Shown: positions 1-5,782, counted from the first letter of the stretch. The stretch: 6,569 nucleotides of DNA from Acidobacteriaceae bacterium (GCA_003139975.1 PLHN01000488.1:1-6569), one strand, 5' to 3'. Program-made: numbers and translations. Notes: generated by a model from the sequence alone, not told the origin.

Positions 1-633
1 ATGGGCGCAACCGGGAACGTGGATGCGGGCATGGTGCGCGGACTGGCGGAAGGCGCCTCGACGCGGCCGCTTTCGTTTTTCGATTTGAAAGGCGACATCG
101 AAGACCTGCTGGCGCACTTCACTTATTGGGAGCTTGGCTACGAGGCGCAGGCGGCGGGTTACTATCATCCGGGGCGCTCAGCGCGGGCGGTGATGGATGG
201 CGTCACGGTCGCGCAGTTCGGGCAAATCCATCCGGATGTGGCCGCGGATCGGAAGTTGAAGCAGGATGTCTTAATTGCCGAGATTTATCTCGACCGGCTT
301 TATCAGCACGACTTGCGGCAGGTGCGTTATGAAGCACTGCCGCGCTTCCCGGCTGTGGAGCGGGATTTTTCGTTCGCGTTTAGGGATGAGGTACAGTTCC
401 ACGAAATTCATCAAGGTATCAACTTGCTCGGGATCGCGGAGTTGCGCAGTTTCTTTCCCGTGGAAGTCTTCCGTGGGGGAGGAACAGTCTTCGTCACACC
501 TGGTAACTATTCGATTCTCTTGCGGGCGAGATTCCAGTCCACTGAGCGGACCCTTCGCGACGACGAAATAGCACGATGGTCGGCGCAGATCGCGCAGAGA
601 CTTGATGAGTTGGGTGGCTCGCGGCGAATCTAG
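1..633 (+). CDS. pheT: Phenylalanine--tRNA ligase beta subunit, C-terminal part (5' end outside window)
   Basis: This is the C-terminal 210 residues of the beta subunit of the cytoplasmic PheS2-PheT2 synthetase, which charges tRNA-Phe. Two regions are visible. Residues 25-100 of the visible part belong to the synthetase-like core, with FFDLKGDIEDLL, the motif YHPGRSA (55-61) and GQIHP (74-78). The FDX-ACB (anticodon-binding) domain runs from about residue 113 to the end, with LPRFPAVERDFSF, EVFRGG, a RARFQS segment and TLRDDEI near residues 184-190. PheT is usually about 700-800 residues, so some 500 or more lie upstream of the window. The ATG at position 1 is almost certainly internal. The gene ends in TAG at 631-633. 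pheS would be expected upstream. Family assignment is very secure. Confidence 0.96.
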   Translation: MGATGNVDAGMVRGLAEGASTRPLSFFDLKGDIEDLLAHFTYWELGYEAQAAGYYHPGRSARAVMDGVTVAQFGQIHPDVAADRKLKQDVLIAEIYLDRLYQHDLRQVRYEALPRFPAVERDFSFAFRDEVQFHEIHQGINLLGIAELRSFFPVEVFRGGGTVFVTPGNYSILLRARFQSTERTLRDDEIARWSAQIAQRLDELGGSRRI

Positions 634-656
634 AATCGCTACAGGCTTTGCCCGGC

Positions 657-676
657 GACAGCCGAGGGCGGCTGTC
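657..676. repeat. REP-like perfect palindromic hairpin after pheT
   Basis: GACAGCCG (657-664) and CGGCTGTC (669-676) form a perfect 8-bp stem closed by the loop AGGG, 23 nt after the pheT stop. No T run follows, so it is a poor intrinsic terminator, though it could stabilise the pheT mRNA 3' end. The compact GC-rich form resembles short repetitive extragenic palindromes, and I have an impression that similar palindromes recur in acidobacterial genomes. The stem is seen directly; repetition elsewhere is inference. Confidence 0.5.
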
Positions 677-802
677 CCTGCGTGAGTCTTGGTTGCGCCA
701 GCTTACCCCACCGATCGGACGCTTCATTTGCCTCCTCGATTACCCTCCCTTTGGTTTGAAATTCTCCATACACGCTTGGACACGACTTTGCCGTAATCCA
801 CA

Positions 803-823
803 GCGAAGTGCGTTATACTTCGC
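803..823 (+). promoter_or_regulatory. Possible promoter -10 box within a 7-bp inverted repeat, upstream of the zapB-like gene
   Basis: GCGAAGT (803-809) and ACTTCGC (817-823) are exact reverse complements around a 7-nt spacer. The spacer and right arm contain TATACT (814-819), a 5/6 match to a sigma-70 -10 box. The start codon lies about 40 nt downstream, a sensible leader length. The best -35 candidate, TTGCCG (788-793), is 20 bp away, so the promoter is imperfect on its own. A palindrome covering the -10 could be a repressor operator or a hairpin near the transcript start. It would drive the zapB-like/zapA pair and possibly the RNA behind it. Confidence 0.4.
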
Positions 824-862
824 CTCAAAGCTCAAAAACCACTCGGAAAGCGAGTCGTGTCC

Positions 863-1159
863 ATGTCGGTAAAAGCCGTGGAAGAGGTATCTGCGCAGGT
901 TCCTGCTGAAGATTTTCAGGCGCTGGAAGAGAAGATCTATCGCACCATTGAGTTGTACAAGTCCGCCAAGGAAGCGCGGGCTGCGTCCGAGCGCGATGTG
1001 AAACGGTTGCGGGAGCAACTGGAACAGCGTGAGGAAGAAAATGAGGCGCTTCGCCGCGAACTGGTGCAACTGCGCAAGGACCGGGAAGACATACGTGGCC
1101 GCGTAGAAAAGATGCTGACGCAGATGGAAAATCTGGGCCAGGAACAGGCGGCGAGTTGA
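863..1159 (+). CDS. Small coiled-coil protein, ZapB-like cell division factor
   Basis: A protein of 98 residues that is almost entirely charged heptad-rich helix. Residues from about 17 to 90 (LEEKIYRTIELYK, then KRLREQLEQREEENEALRRELVQLRK) predict a continuous coiled coil. There are no membrane segments and no cysteines. ZapB proteins are small antiparallel coiled coils that bind ZapA and help organise the FtsZ ring at midcell. Here the gene lies 51 nt upstream of zapA on the same strand, which supports that role, but low-complexity coiled coils cannot be assigned by sequence alone. The start is uncertain: an in-frame GTG at 857 would add two residues. I chose ATG 863, with a weak GAG (852-854) 8 nt upstream. 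The pair is likely one operon. Confidence 0.8.
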   Translation: MSVKAVEEVSAQVPAEDFQALEEKIYRTIELYKSAKEARAASERDVKRLREQLEQREEENEALRRELVQLRKDREDIRGRVEKMLTQMENLGQEQAAS

Positions 1160-1200
1160 GGCTGGGCCGCGATTGGCGGCCGGTCTCAGGCTTCAAGAGT

Positions 1201-1206
1201 GAGGAA
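1201..1206 (+). promoter_or_regulatory. Ribosome binding site that sets the zapA start
   Basis: GAGGAA (1201-1206) lies 4 nt before ATG 1211, with its GAGG core 6 nt from the start. A longer in-frame GTG at 1199 would overlap this site and has no comparable purine tract upstream, so 1211 is preferred. Confidence 0.65.
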
Positions 1207-1210
1207 TGAC

Positions 1211-1546
1211 ATGGCCACTGCCACAAAACAGGCTCCGACGAAAGATTCGGCGAATGGAAGTGTGCGGGTCGAGATTTTCGACCAGGTGTATAACCTGCGC
1301 GGATCCGATGCCGACTACATTCTGAAGCTGGCCGAGTACGTGGACGGAAAGATGCGGGCGGTTTCCGAGCAGACATCGACGGTGGATTCGGTGCGCCTCG
1401 CGGTGCTGGCGGCATTGAATATTGCAGATGAATATCATCTGCTGAAGCGAAGCCTGGAAACGCGGTCTCCGGAGGCGCGGCAGCGGGCGAGAAAACTGAC
1501 GAGCGCCCTCGATGAGGTATTGGAAGACGGCCTGCGTGCCGGTTAA
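1211..1546 (+). CDS. zapA: Cell division protein ZapA
   Basis: A 111-residue ZapA family protein. ZapA is a cytoplasmic FtsZ-binding protein that forms dimers and tetramers, bundles FtsZ filaments and links them to ZapB. The N-terminal dozen residues are polar and variable. The globular head follows, with VRVEIFDQVYNLRG and DADYILKLAEYVDGKM (roughly residues 18-48). The long C-terminal helix includes DSVRLAVLAALNIADEYHLLK, the most recognisable ZapA stretch, and continues as a coiled coil to the end. Length is normal for the family. The start at 1211 is set by GAGGAA just upstream. It follows the ZapB-like gene closely and precedes a probable 6S RNA, an order known from several proteobacterial lineages. 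Confidence 0.92.
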   Translation: MATATKQAPTKDSANGSVRVEIFDQVYNLRGSDADYILKLAEYVDGKMRAVSEQTSTVDSVRLAVLAALNIADEYHLLKRSLETRSPEARQRARKLTSALDEVLEDGLRAG

Positions 1547-1556
1547 CGTCGGACAT

Positions 1557-1764
1557 AGAGGGAGCGTGCTCGCGTTCAAGACTTTCGGCCTTGGGTCGGC
1601 TCTCTCTCTTTGCCTACTTCACTTCTTCGCCCGTTCGTGAACGGGTGCGTACGTCAGGAATCCTCCCTTTTGGCCGCGACCCTTCGTAACAAGCAATTCA
1701 CGGAAGGTCCCTTTGGCTGCCGCCGTCTTGCAAACTTCCTGCCAACTATTTTGCGCTTCCCTCT
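1557..1764 (+). ncRNA. ssrS: Probable 6S RNA (approximate ends)
   Basis: No credible protein gene lies here, but the region folds into an elongated rod. The ends pair as AGAGGGAGCG (1557-1566) with CGCTTCCCTCT (1754-1764), one base bulged. Next, GTTCAAGAC (1574-1582) pairs with 1725-1735 (two bases bulged) and CGGC (1586-1589) with GCCG (1719-1722). A large asymmetric middle carries a small hairpin on its 3' side (1681-1685 with 1703-1707). An apical part has GGGTCGGC (1593-1600) against 1673-1682 and a terminal hairpin 1628-1635/1640-1647. Those two inner options share 1681-1682 and cannot form together. 6S RNA is a roughly 180-200-nt rod with a central bubble that binds housekeeping RNA polymerase, and it commonly lies after zapA. 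Shape, size (about 208 nt) and location fit. I saw no decisive sequence signature. It may be processed from the zapA transcript. Confidence 0.55.
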
Positions 1765-1792
1765 TGCGCATCGCCTCGCAGTTTCCTAGCAT
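1764..1792 (+). promoter_or_regulatory. Weak sigma-70-like promoter before the unassigned structured RNA
   Basis: TTGCGC (1764-1769) and TAGCAT (1787-1792) are separated by exactly 17 bp, each matching about half to two-thirds of the consensus. The predicted transcript start, about 1799-1800, falls just before the closing helix of the RNA fold at 1802-1997. The match is weak, and the placement is what makes it noteworthy. Confidence 0.3.
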
Positions 1793-1798
1793 CGAAGA

Positions 1799-1997
1799 TG
1801 AAAGAGCCGGCCTGCTAAGTTGGTGATGGTGGCAACCGATTTTTGAACCAATGCCGAATGAACGGGGACTCGACTCGCAAAAAGATCCGGTGTGCTATGT
1901 TCCGCCATGCGGAAAAGCCTAATGGGTCGCGGCGGGTTCCCACCGTCTGAGACGGGTTCATTCTCGGCCCACCACACGGCTATGCGGGTCGGCTTTT
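1799..1997 (+). ncRNA. Candidate structured RNA of unassigned family
   Basis: A strong fold of about 200 nt. The ends close with 14 bp: 1802-1815 against 1984-1997, including three G-U pairs that only the plus strand can make. Inside, TTGGT (1820-1824) pairs with ACCAA (1847-1851). Directly after it, an uninterrupted 5' strand (1853-1877) pairs in blocks with TCGGC (1964-1968), GTTCAT (1956-1961), TTCCC (1937-1941) and TGGGTCG (1923-1929). A perfect hairpin, CCGTC-TGA-GACGG (1943-1955), is inserted between two of these blocks. The rod's loop holds hairpin TTCCGC/GCGGAA (1900-1905/1909-1914). CCG-TGTG (1887-1894, one G bulged) can pair with CACACGG (1973-1979) as a pseudoknot. It ends in TTTT (1994-1997). 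I do not recognise the family. It could itself be the 6S RNA, or a lineage-specific RNA. It lies about 180 nt before lgt, so a leader role is possible. Confidence 0.5.
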
Positions 1998-2003
1998 AAG
2001 TTT

Positions 2004-2118
2004 TCAGTTGTCGGTTGTCAGTTCCCGGTAAAGGCAGAATCCAGTCTCAGTCTTCGCATCGTTTCCGATCTCCTCAAATTGAATATGAGCCTCATGAAAA
2101 CTGAGGACCGACAACTGA
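2004..2118. repeat. Intergenic inverted-repeat element (12-bp arms)
   Basis: TCAGTTGTCGGT (2004-2015) and ACCGACAACTGA (2107-2118) are perfect reverse complements about 90 bp apart. The left arm continues into TGTCAGTT (2017-2024), so the GTTGTC-type unit is partly iterated. The enclosed sequence encodes nothing. It resembles a small non-autonomous palindromic element inserted between the RNA region and lgt. There is no transposase and no clear target duplication. Whether it is repeated elsewhere in the genome cannot be seen here. Confidence 0.45.
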
Positions 2119-2180
2119 CGACTTTTTCCTGCTAGACTCTTCTCTGTCACTTAGCCAGCTTCCGGAGCATCTAAACTAGC

Positions 2181-2987
2181 GTGTTTCCTCGACTTTTTCA
2201 GATTGGCAATTTTTATCTGCCCACCTATGGCGTTCTGGTCGCAACCGGCGTGCTTTTGGGGCTGTGGATCAGCGTCCGAAATTCCGAAAATCAAGGCATC
2301 AATGGCGATGACGCCTGGAACCTGGGTATCTTCATGGTCTTGGCGGGCATTATCGGGGCGAAGATTCTGTACGTGATCAACGATTGGAGTTCCTACGCCC
2401 ACAACTGGCGCGACATTTTCAGCCTCAGCACATTGCAGGCGGGAGGAGTTTTTTCCGGCGGCCTCATCGGCGCGCTGGTGGTGGGCGCCTGGTACATGCG
2501 CAGCCATCACATGCCGCCGCTGCGGACCGTGGACGCCTTTGCTCCGGGCCTCGCGTTTGGGCACGTGCTGGGGCGTTTCGGATGCTTTTCCGCGGGATGT
2601 TGCTACGGCAAGCCGACCAATCATTTCTGGGGAGTCAAGTTCAGCAATCCGCTGGCGGCTATGGTGAGCGGGACACCGCTGGGAGTGCGGATCGAACCGA
2701 CGCAACTGATCGAAGCGGCGGCAGAATTCTTCAATTTCGTGCTTCTGATGTGGCTACTCAAGCGCAAGAAGTTCGATGGCCAGGTGTTTGCGACGTTCAT
2801 CATTCTTTACGGAGTGGAGCGCTTCTTTATCGAGTTTCTGCGCGACGACCCGGGACGCGGCGAAGTTTTCGGTGGCCTGATGACGGGCACGCAACTGATT
2901 TCGATTTGCCTCGTGATTGGCGGCGGCCTGATTTGGTACCTGCGGAGCGGAACCACGGCAGCTGTACCCGCGAAAAGCAGCGCTTAG
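2181..2987 (+). CDS. lgt: Prolipoprotein diacylglyceryl transferase
   Basis: A 268-residue polytopic inner-membrane enzyme that moves diacylglycerol from phosphatidylglycerol to the lipobox cysteine of prelipoproteins, the first step of lipoprotein maturation. The start is the typical MFPRLFQIGNFYLPTYG segment, using GTG 2181 with a distant GGAG (2164-2167). Hydrophobic segments lie near residues 14-32, 47-66, 88-106, 121-140, 182-194, 201-212 and 236-253. The Lgt signature is GRFGCFSAGCCYG (131-143), with Arg132 matching E. coli Arg143. The C-terminal motif RFFIEFLR (214-221) also matches the family. Unlike E. coli, GGL is preceded by Ser92 rather than His, and Cys135 and Cys140 replace the signature Asn and Glu. 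This cysteine-rich variant occurs in other phyla. Probably cotranscribed with the pseudouridine synthase 30 nt downstream. Confidence 0.95.
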   Translation: MFPRLFQIGNFYLPTYGVLVATGVLLGLWISVRNSENQGINGDDAWNLGIFMVLAGIIGAKILYVINDWSSYAHNWRDIFSLSTLQAGGVFSGGLIGALVVGAWYMRSHHMPPLRTVDAFAPGLAFGHVLGRFGCFSAGCCYGKPTNHFWGVKFSNPLAAMVSGTPLGVRIEPTQLIEAAAEFFNFVLLMWLLKRKKFDGQVFATFIILYGVERFFIEFLRDDPGRGEVFGGLMTGTQLISICLVIGGGLIWYLRSGTTAAVPAKSSA

Positions 2988-3017
2988 GATTCTCGCCCAC
3001 TTGGCCCTGATTCCTCC

Positions 3018-4013
3018 ATGACGGATTTTCCTCTTACTCTCACCGCATCTGCCGACGACAGCGGGCAGCGCCTCGACCAATACCTCGCCGCCCGTCTCGC
3101 TGACGTGAGCCGCGCCCGTGTGCAGCTCCTTATTGAACGAGGCGAAGTGCTGGTGAACGCCGCCGCTGTGAAGGCTTCCCTGCGGCTGAAGGGCAACGAG
3201 CAAATCACGATTACAGGGCCTCCACAGGCTGCGCCGCTGCGCGCGATGGCGGAAGAAATTCCGCTCGACATTGTTTATGAGGATGAGGATCTGGCGGTCG
3301 TCAACAAGCCCGCCGGCATGATGGTGCACGCCGGGGCGGGTGCGACCGACGATGCGCGCAACCGCGGAACGCTGGTGAATGCGTTGCTGCATCACTTCAA
3401 GGCGCTTTCGGGGGTCGGCGGAGACTTGCGTCCTGGAATCGTGCATCGGCTGGATCGCGCAACCAGCGGGCTGATGGTGGTGGCCAAAAACGATGGAGCG
3501 CACCGGGGGCTGGCCCGGCAGTTCAGCGGGCGCGAGGTGCACAAGACCTATGTGGCGCTTGTCCATGGCTGGCCGAAGAAGGATCGCGGGACGATTCAAA
3601 GCGCGATCAGCCGGCACTCACAGCGGCGCACCCGCATGACCACGCAGGGCTTCGGCGGCCGCGATGCGGTGACGCACTATGTTGTGACGCGAAAGATCGA
3701 TTCTCCTTATGGCAAGTTTGCGCTGCTTGAAGTGAAGATCGAGACCGGGCGGACGCACCAGATTCGCGTGCATTTGGCGTCGCTTGGGTATCCCGTGGTC
3801 GGCGATTCGCTCTATGGCGCACCAGGAGAATTGCGGACACAGTCCAACAAACGACGGGCCGCTGGCATGCCGGCTACAATCGCGTTGGAGCGGAATTTCC
3901 TGCATTCGGCGGAGCTCGAGTTGGCGCACCCCGTCACTGGGAAGGCGCTGAAGTTCCGGCAGGCGCTTCCGCAAGACCTGGCAGAGTTGCTCGCGAGCCT
4001 GGCGTCCTCCTGA
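3018..4013 (+). CDS. rluD: RluA/RluD-family ribosomal pseudouridine synthase
   Basis: A 331-residue RNA pseudouridine synthase. An N-terminal S4 RNA-binding domain covers about residues 16-66 (QRLDQYLAARL, SRARVQLLIERGEVLVN). The catalytic domain starts with IVYEDEDLAVVNKPAGMMVH (85-104). The catalytic motif is HRLDRATSG (143-151), with Asp146 the nucleophilic aspartate. ETGRTHQIRVHLASLGYPV (242-260) and GDSLYG (262-267) complete the family set. Length and architecture match RluD, which modifies U1911, U1915 and U1917 of 23S helix 69 in E. coli. The exact target here is inferred, because RluA-type paralogues share these motifs. ATG 3018 has little Shine-Dalgarno sequence, consistent with reading on from lgt. 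Confidence 0.9.
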   Translation: MTDFPLTLTASADDSGQRLDQYLAARLADVSRARVQLLIERGEVLVNAAAVKASLRLKGNEQITITGPPQAAPLRAMAEEIPLDIVYEDEDLAVVNKPAGMMVHAGAGATDDARNRGTLVNALLHHFKALSGVGGDLRPGIVHRLDRATSGLMVVAKNDGAHRGLARQFSGREVHKTYVALVHGWPKKDRGTIQSAISRHSQRRTRMTTQGFGGRDAVTHYVVTRKIDSPYGKFALLEVKIETGRTHQIRVHLASLGYPVVGDSLYGAPGELRTQSNKRRAAGMPATIALERNFLHSAELELAHPVTGKALKFRQALPQDLAELLASLASS

Positions 4014-4093
4014 AACTTGCCACCTCGATCTGCTCCAGCCCGAACCCGTTCAGTCAGCGGACGTGGTCGTCCGGGTCGGGCGCTACGGCTATA

Positions 4094-5179
4094 ATGAAGG
4101 CAATCCTGATGAGACCCCGTATTGTTCTGATTTTGGCAATTCTTCTGACGGGCATGCTCGTTGGCCTGACGAGCACGGCCTCCCTCGCGCAAACGGCCGT
4201 AACCGCGGCAGCAGGGCCAGCCGCGGCGACGCCGCCATCGCCCTCTGCTCCGGCCACGCCCCCCCCCGTAGCGACGGCACAGAGCCCGCCTCCGGCGGCC
4301 ACGGCTCCGGCTAACACTCCGGATAATCCAGAGAACGAGTCGATCACCACGATCAGGACACACGTGGAAGAAGTGCGCGTGGTGTTTACGGTAACCGACA
4401 AACATGGGCATTACATCAAGGACCTCAAGAGGGATGACTTTAAGGTTTTGGATGACAACAAACCTGCCGAACTGCGCAGTTTCCGCAGCGAGACGGATCT
4501 GCCACTACAGGTTGGATTGTTGATTGATGCGAGCAATTCCGTGCGCGACCGGTTCAAGTTCGAGCAGGAAGCCGCCATTGAGTTCCTGAATGCGGTCGTT
4601 CGTCCGCGTGATGACAAGGCCTTTGTGGTCGGCTTCGACGTTACCCCGGAAGTGACGCAGGACTTTACCGATAATACCGAGAAGCTGTCGATTGGCATCC
4701 GCGCTCTGCGGGCAGGCGGCGGCACCGCCATGTATGATGCGCTCTACTTCGCCTGCCGCGACAAACTGCTGAAGCAGGAGCGGACGGGCCCCGTGCGCAA
4801 CGCCATCATCCTGCTCAGCGACGGCGAAGACAACGCCAGCCACGTAACGCGCGAGGAGGCGATCGACATGGCGCAACGCGCCGATGCCATCGTCTACACC
4901 ATCAGCACGAACATCAGCGGCATGAAGGGCCAGGGCGACAAGGTACTCATGCGAATTGCCGATGCGACGGGTGGGCGAGCGTTCTTTCCCTTCCAACTGC
5001 GCGATGTGTCGGACGCGTTTCTCTCCATTCAGGAAGAGCTGCGCAGCCAGTATGCGCTTGCCTACAAACCGGAGAATTTCCTGGCCGATGGACGGTACCG
5101 GACAATCGAGATCATGGCACCGTCCGGGAGAGCCTTGAAGGTGCGCACGCGCAAGGGGTACTACGCGCCAAAGCAGTAG
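4094..5179 (+). CDS. Exported VWFA-domain protein of acidobacterial type
   Basis: A 361-residue secreted protein. A basic N-terminus and hydrophobic core (residues 1-32, ending ASLA) form a likely signal peptide, probably cut near residue 32. A proline/alanine-rich linker follows (34-80). A small beta region (VRVVFTVTDKHG, DDFKVLDDNKP, about 94-124) precedes the von Willebrand A domain, about 137-325. The MIDAS metal site looks intact: DASNS (145-149), Thr211 in GGGTAMYDAL and Asp243 in LSDGED. The C-terminal YALAYKPEN and VRTRKGYYAP segments are typical of the 'VWFA-related Acidobacterial domain' family, which is abundant in this phylum. Its role is unknown; VWA domains usually bind protein ligands through a divalent cation. 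ATG 4109 (Met6) is an equally plausible start, giving 356 residues. Confidence 0.9.
   Translation: MKAILMRPRIVLILAILLTGMLVGLTSTASLAQTAVTAAAGPAAATPPSPSAPATPPPVATAQSPPPAATAPANTPDNPENESITTIRTHVEEVRVVFTVTDKHGHYIKDLKRDDFKVLDDNKPAELRSFRSETDLPLQVGLLIDASNSVRDRFKFEQEAAIEFLNAVVRPRDDKAFVVGFDVTPEVTQDFTDNTEKLSIGIRALRAGGGTAMYDALYFACRDKLLKQERTGPVRNAIILLSDGEDNASHVTREEAIDMAQRADAIVYTISTNISGMKGQGDKVLMRIADATGGRAFFPFQLRDVSDAFLSIQEELRSQYALAYKPENFLADGRYRTIEIMAPSGRALKVRTRKGYYAPKQ
4096..4100 (+). promoter_or_regulatory. Shine-Dalgarno-like site favouring an alternative VWFA start at 4109
   Basis: GAAGG (4096-4100) lies 8 nt before the second in-frame ATG (4109), whereas ATG 4094 has no clear ribosome site. A perfect TATAAT (4090-4095) overlaps the first ATG. 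If it were a real -10 box, transcription would begin near 4102 and only the 4109 start could be used, on a nearly leaderless message. I see no good -35, so this stays a possibility. Confidence 0.3.
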
Positions 5180-5271
5180 CTTCGAGCAACTCCGATGAGG
5201 TCTTTCCTTTGTTATCACAGTCGTAGTTTTCGTTGGTTTGGCTCATATCTCACGGCTCGTAGCTCGAAGCT
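5178..5271. repeat. Intergenic inverted repeat with 10-bp arms
   Basis: AGCTTCGAGC (5178-5187) and GCTCGAAGCT (5262-5271) are perfect reverse complements flanking 74 bp. The left arm overlaps the last two bases of the VWFA gene's TAG stop, and the right arm ends 5 nt before the DUF3052 start, supplying its only Shine-Dalgarno-like bases (GAAG, 5266-5269). The right arm lies beside a partly iterated GCTCGTAGCTCG tract (5255-5266). It fills essentially the whole intergenic space. It is either a palindromic repeat element or a long-range hairpin affecting termination and translation. Confidence 0.45.
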
Positions 5272-5276
5272 GACCT

Positions 5277-5693
5277 ATGCCTGGATATTCCGGAACTCCG
5301 CTTACCAAGAAGCTGGGCATCAAGGACGGATTTCGCGTTGCACTTCTGCATGTGCCGGATGACGTGATGGCCGAATTGCGGGCGGCGCTTGACAAGTGCC
5401 AAACCGTCAAGCCAGCACGCGGCACTCTCGATTTCGTCTTTCTCTTTGCCAAGGCACGCGCTGAGCTTGAGCGTCAGGTGATGCCGGCTGCGCGAGCGCT
5501 GGCTCCCGCGGGAATGTTGTGGATTGCCTGGCCGAAGAAAAGCTCAGGCGTGAGCACGGACCTCGATGAGAACGTCGTGCGCGAAACCGGCCTTGGAGCC
5601 GGATTGATGGACATCAAGGTTTGTGCCGTGACCGACGTTTGGTCGGGATTGAAGTTTGTGATTCCGCTCAAGGATCGTCCGAAGTCGAAATGA
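5277..5693 (+). CDS. DUF3052-family protein
   Basis: A 138-residue cytoplasmic-looking protein with no signal peptide or membrane segment. The N-terminus MPGYSGTPLTKKLGIKDGFRVAL (5277 onward) and the later block LWIAWPKKSSGVSTDL (about residues 80-95), then VVRETGLGAGLMDIKVCAVTDVWSGLKFVI, are the recognisable DUF3052 pattern. These are small alpha/beta proteins of unknown function found in many bacteria. Length is complete for the family. ATG 5277 has a modest GAAG 7 nt upstream. It may be read through from the VWFA gene across a 97-nt gap or have its own promoter; I see no clear one. Confidence 0.88.
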   Translation: MPGYSGTPLTKKLGIKDGFRVALLHVPDDVMAELRAALDKCQTVKPARGTLDFVFLFAKARAELERQVMPAARALAPAGMLWIAWPKKSSGVSTDLDENVVRETGLGAGLMDIKVCAVTDVWSGLKFVIPLKDRPKSK

Positions 5694-5782
5694 GCAAAAC
5701 ACCAGAGCGGTTTTGGCGGCGGCGACATTCATGCCTTTGGATGTGGCAATGATCCGCTGGTGTGGCTCGACCCCCTTGATCT

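Noticed and set aside
825..1556. 243-aa minus-strand ORF across the zapB-like and zapA genes
   Set aside because: Pro/Arg/Ser-rich composition typical of the antisense of a GC-rich gene, and it lies opposite two well-supported genes.
1947..1952. CTGAGA, the TPP-riboswitch (thi box) hexamer
   Set aside because: It sits in a simple hairpin loop and stem, and the other conserved TPP elements are absent. lgt is not a thiamin gene.
1923..1976. tRNA-like look: 7-bp TGGGTCG/CGGCCCA stem followed by CCA, with GGTTCATTC nearby
   Set aside because: Only about 49 nt lie inside the stem, there is no T-arm pairing and no anticodon arm, so it is neither a tRNA nor a tmRNA end.
1786..1977. 63-aa minus-strand ORF opposite the structured RNA
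   Set aside because: It is antisense to the RNA fold, whose G-U pairs support the plus strand. There is no recognisable domain or clear ribosome site, so it is a shadow of conserved RNA sequence.
1547..2180. Riboswitch controlling lgt
   Set aside because: The fold at 1799-1997 ends about 180 nt before lgt with a repeat element in between, and no known riboswitch signature is present. A leader role cannot be excluded but is not supported.
2384..3010. 208-aa plus-strand ORF overlapping lgt in another frame
   Set aside because: It is a frame-shifted shadow of lgt, with composition unlike a real protein and no start signal.
3812..4411. 199-aa minus-strand ORF over the rluD end and VWFA start
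   Set aside because: Arg/Gly low-complexity composition produced by the antisense of the Pro/Ala linker; no domain.
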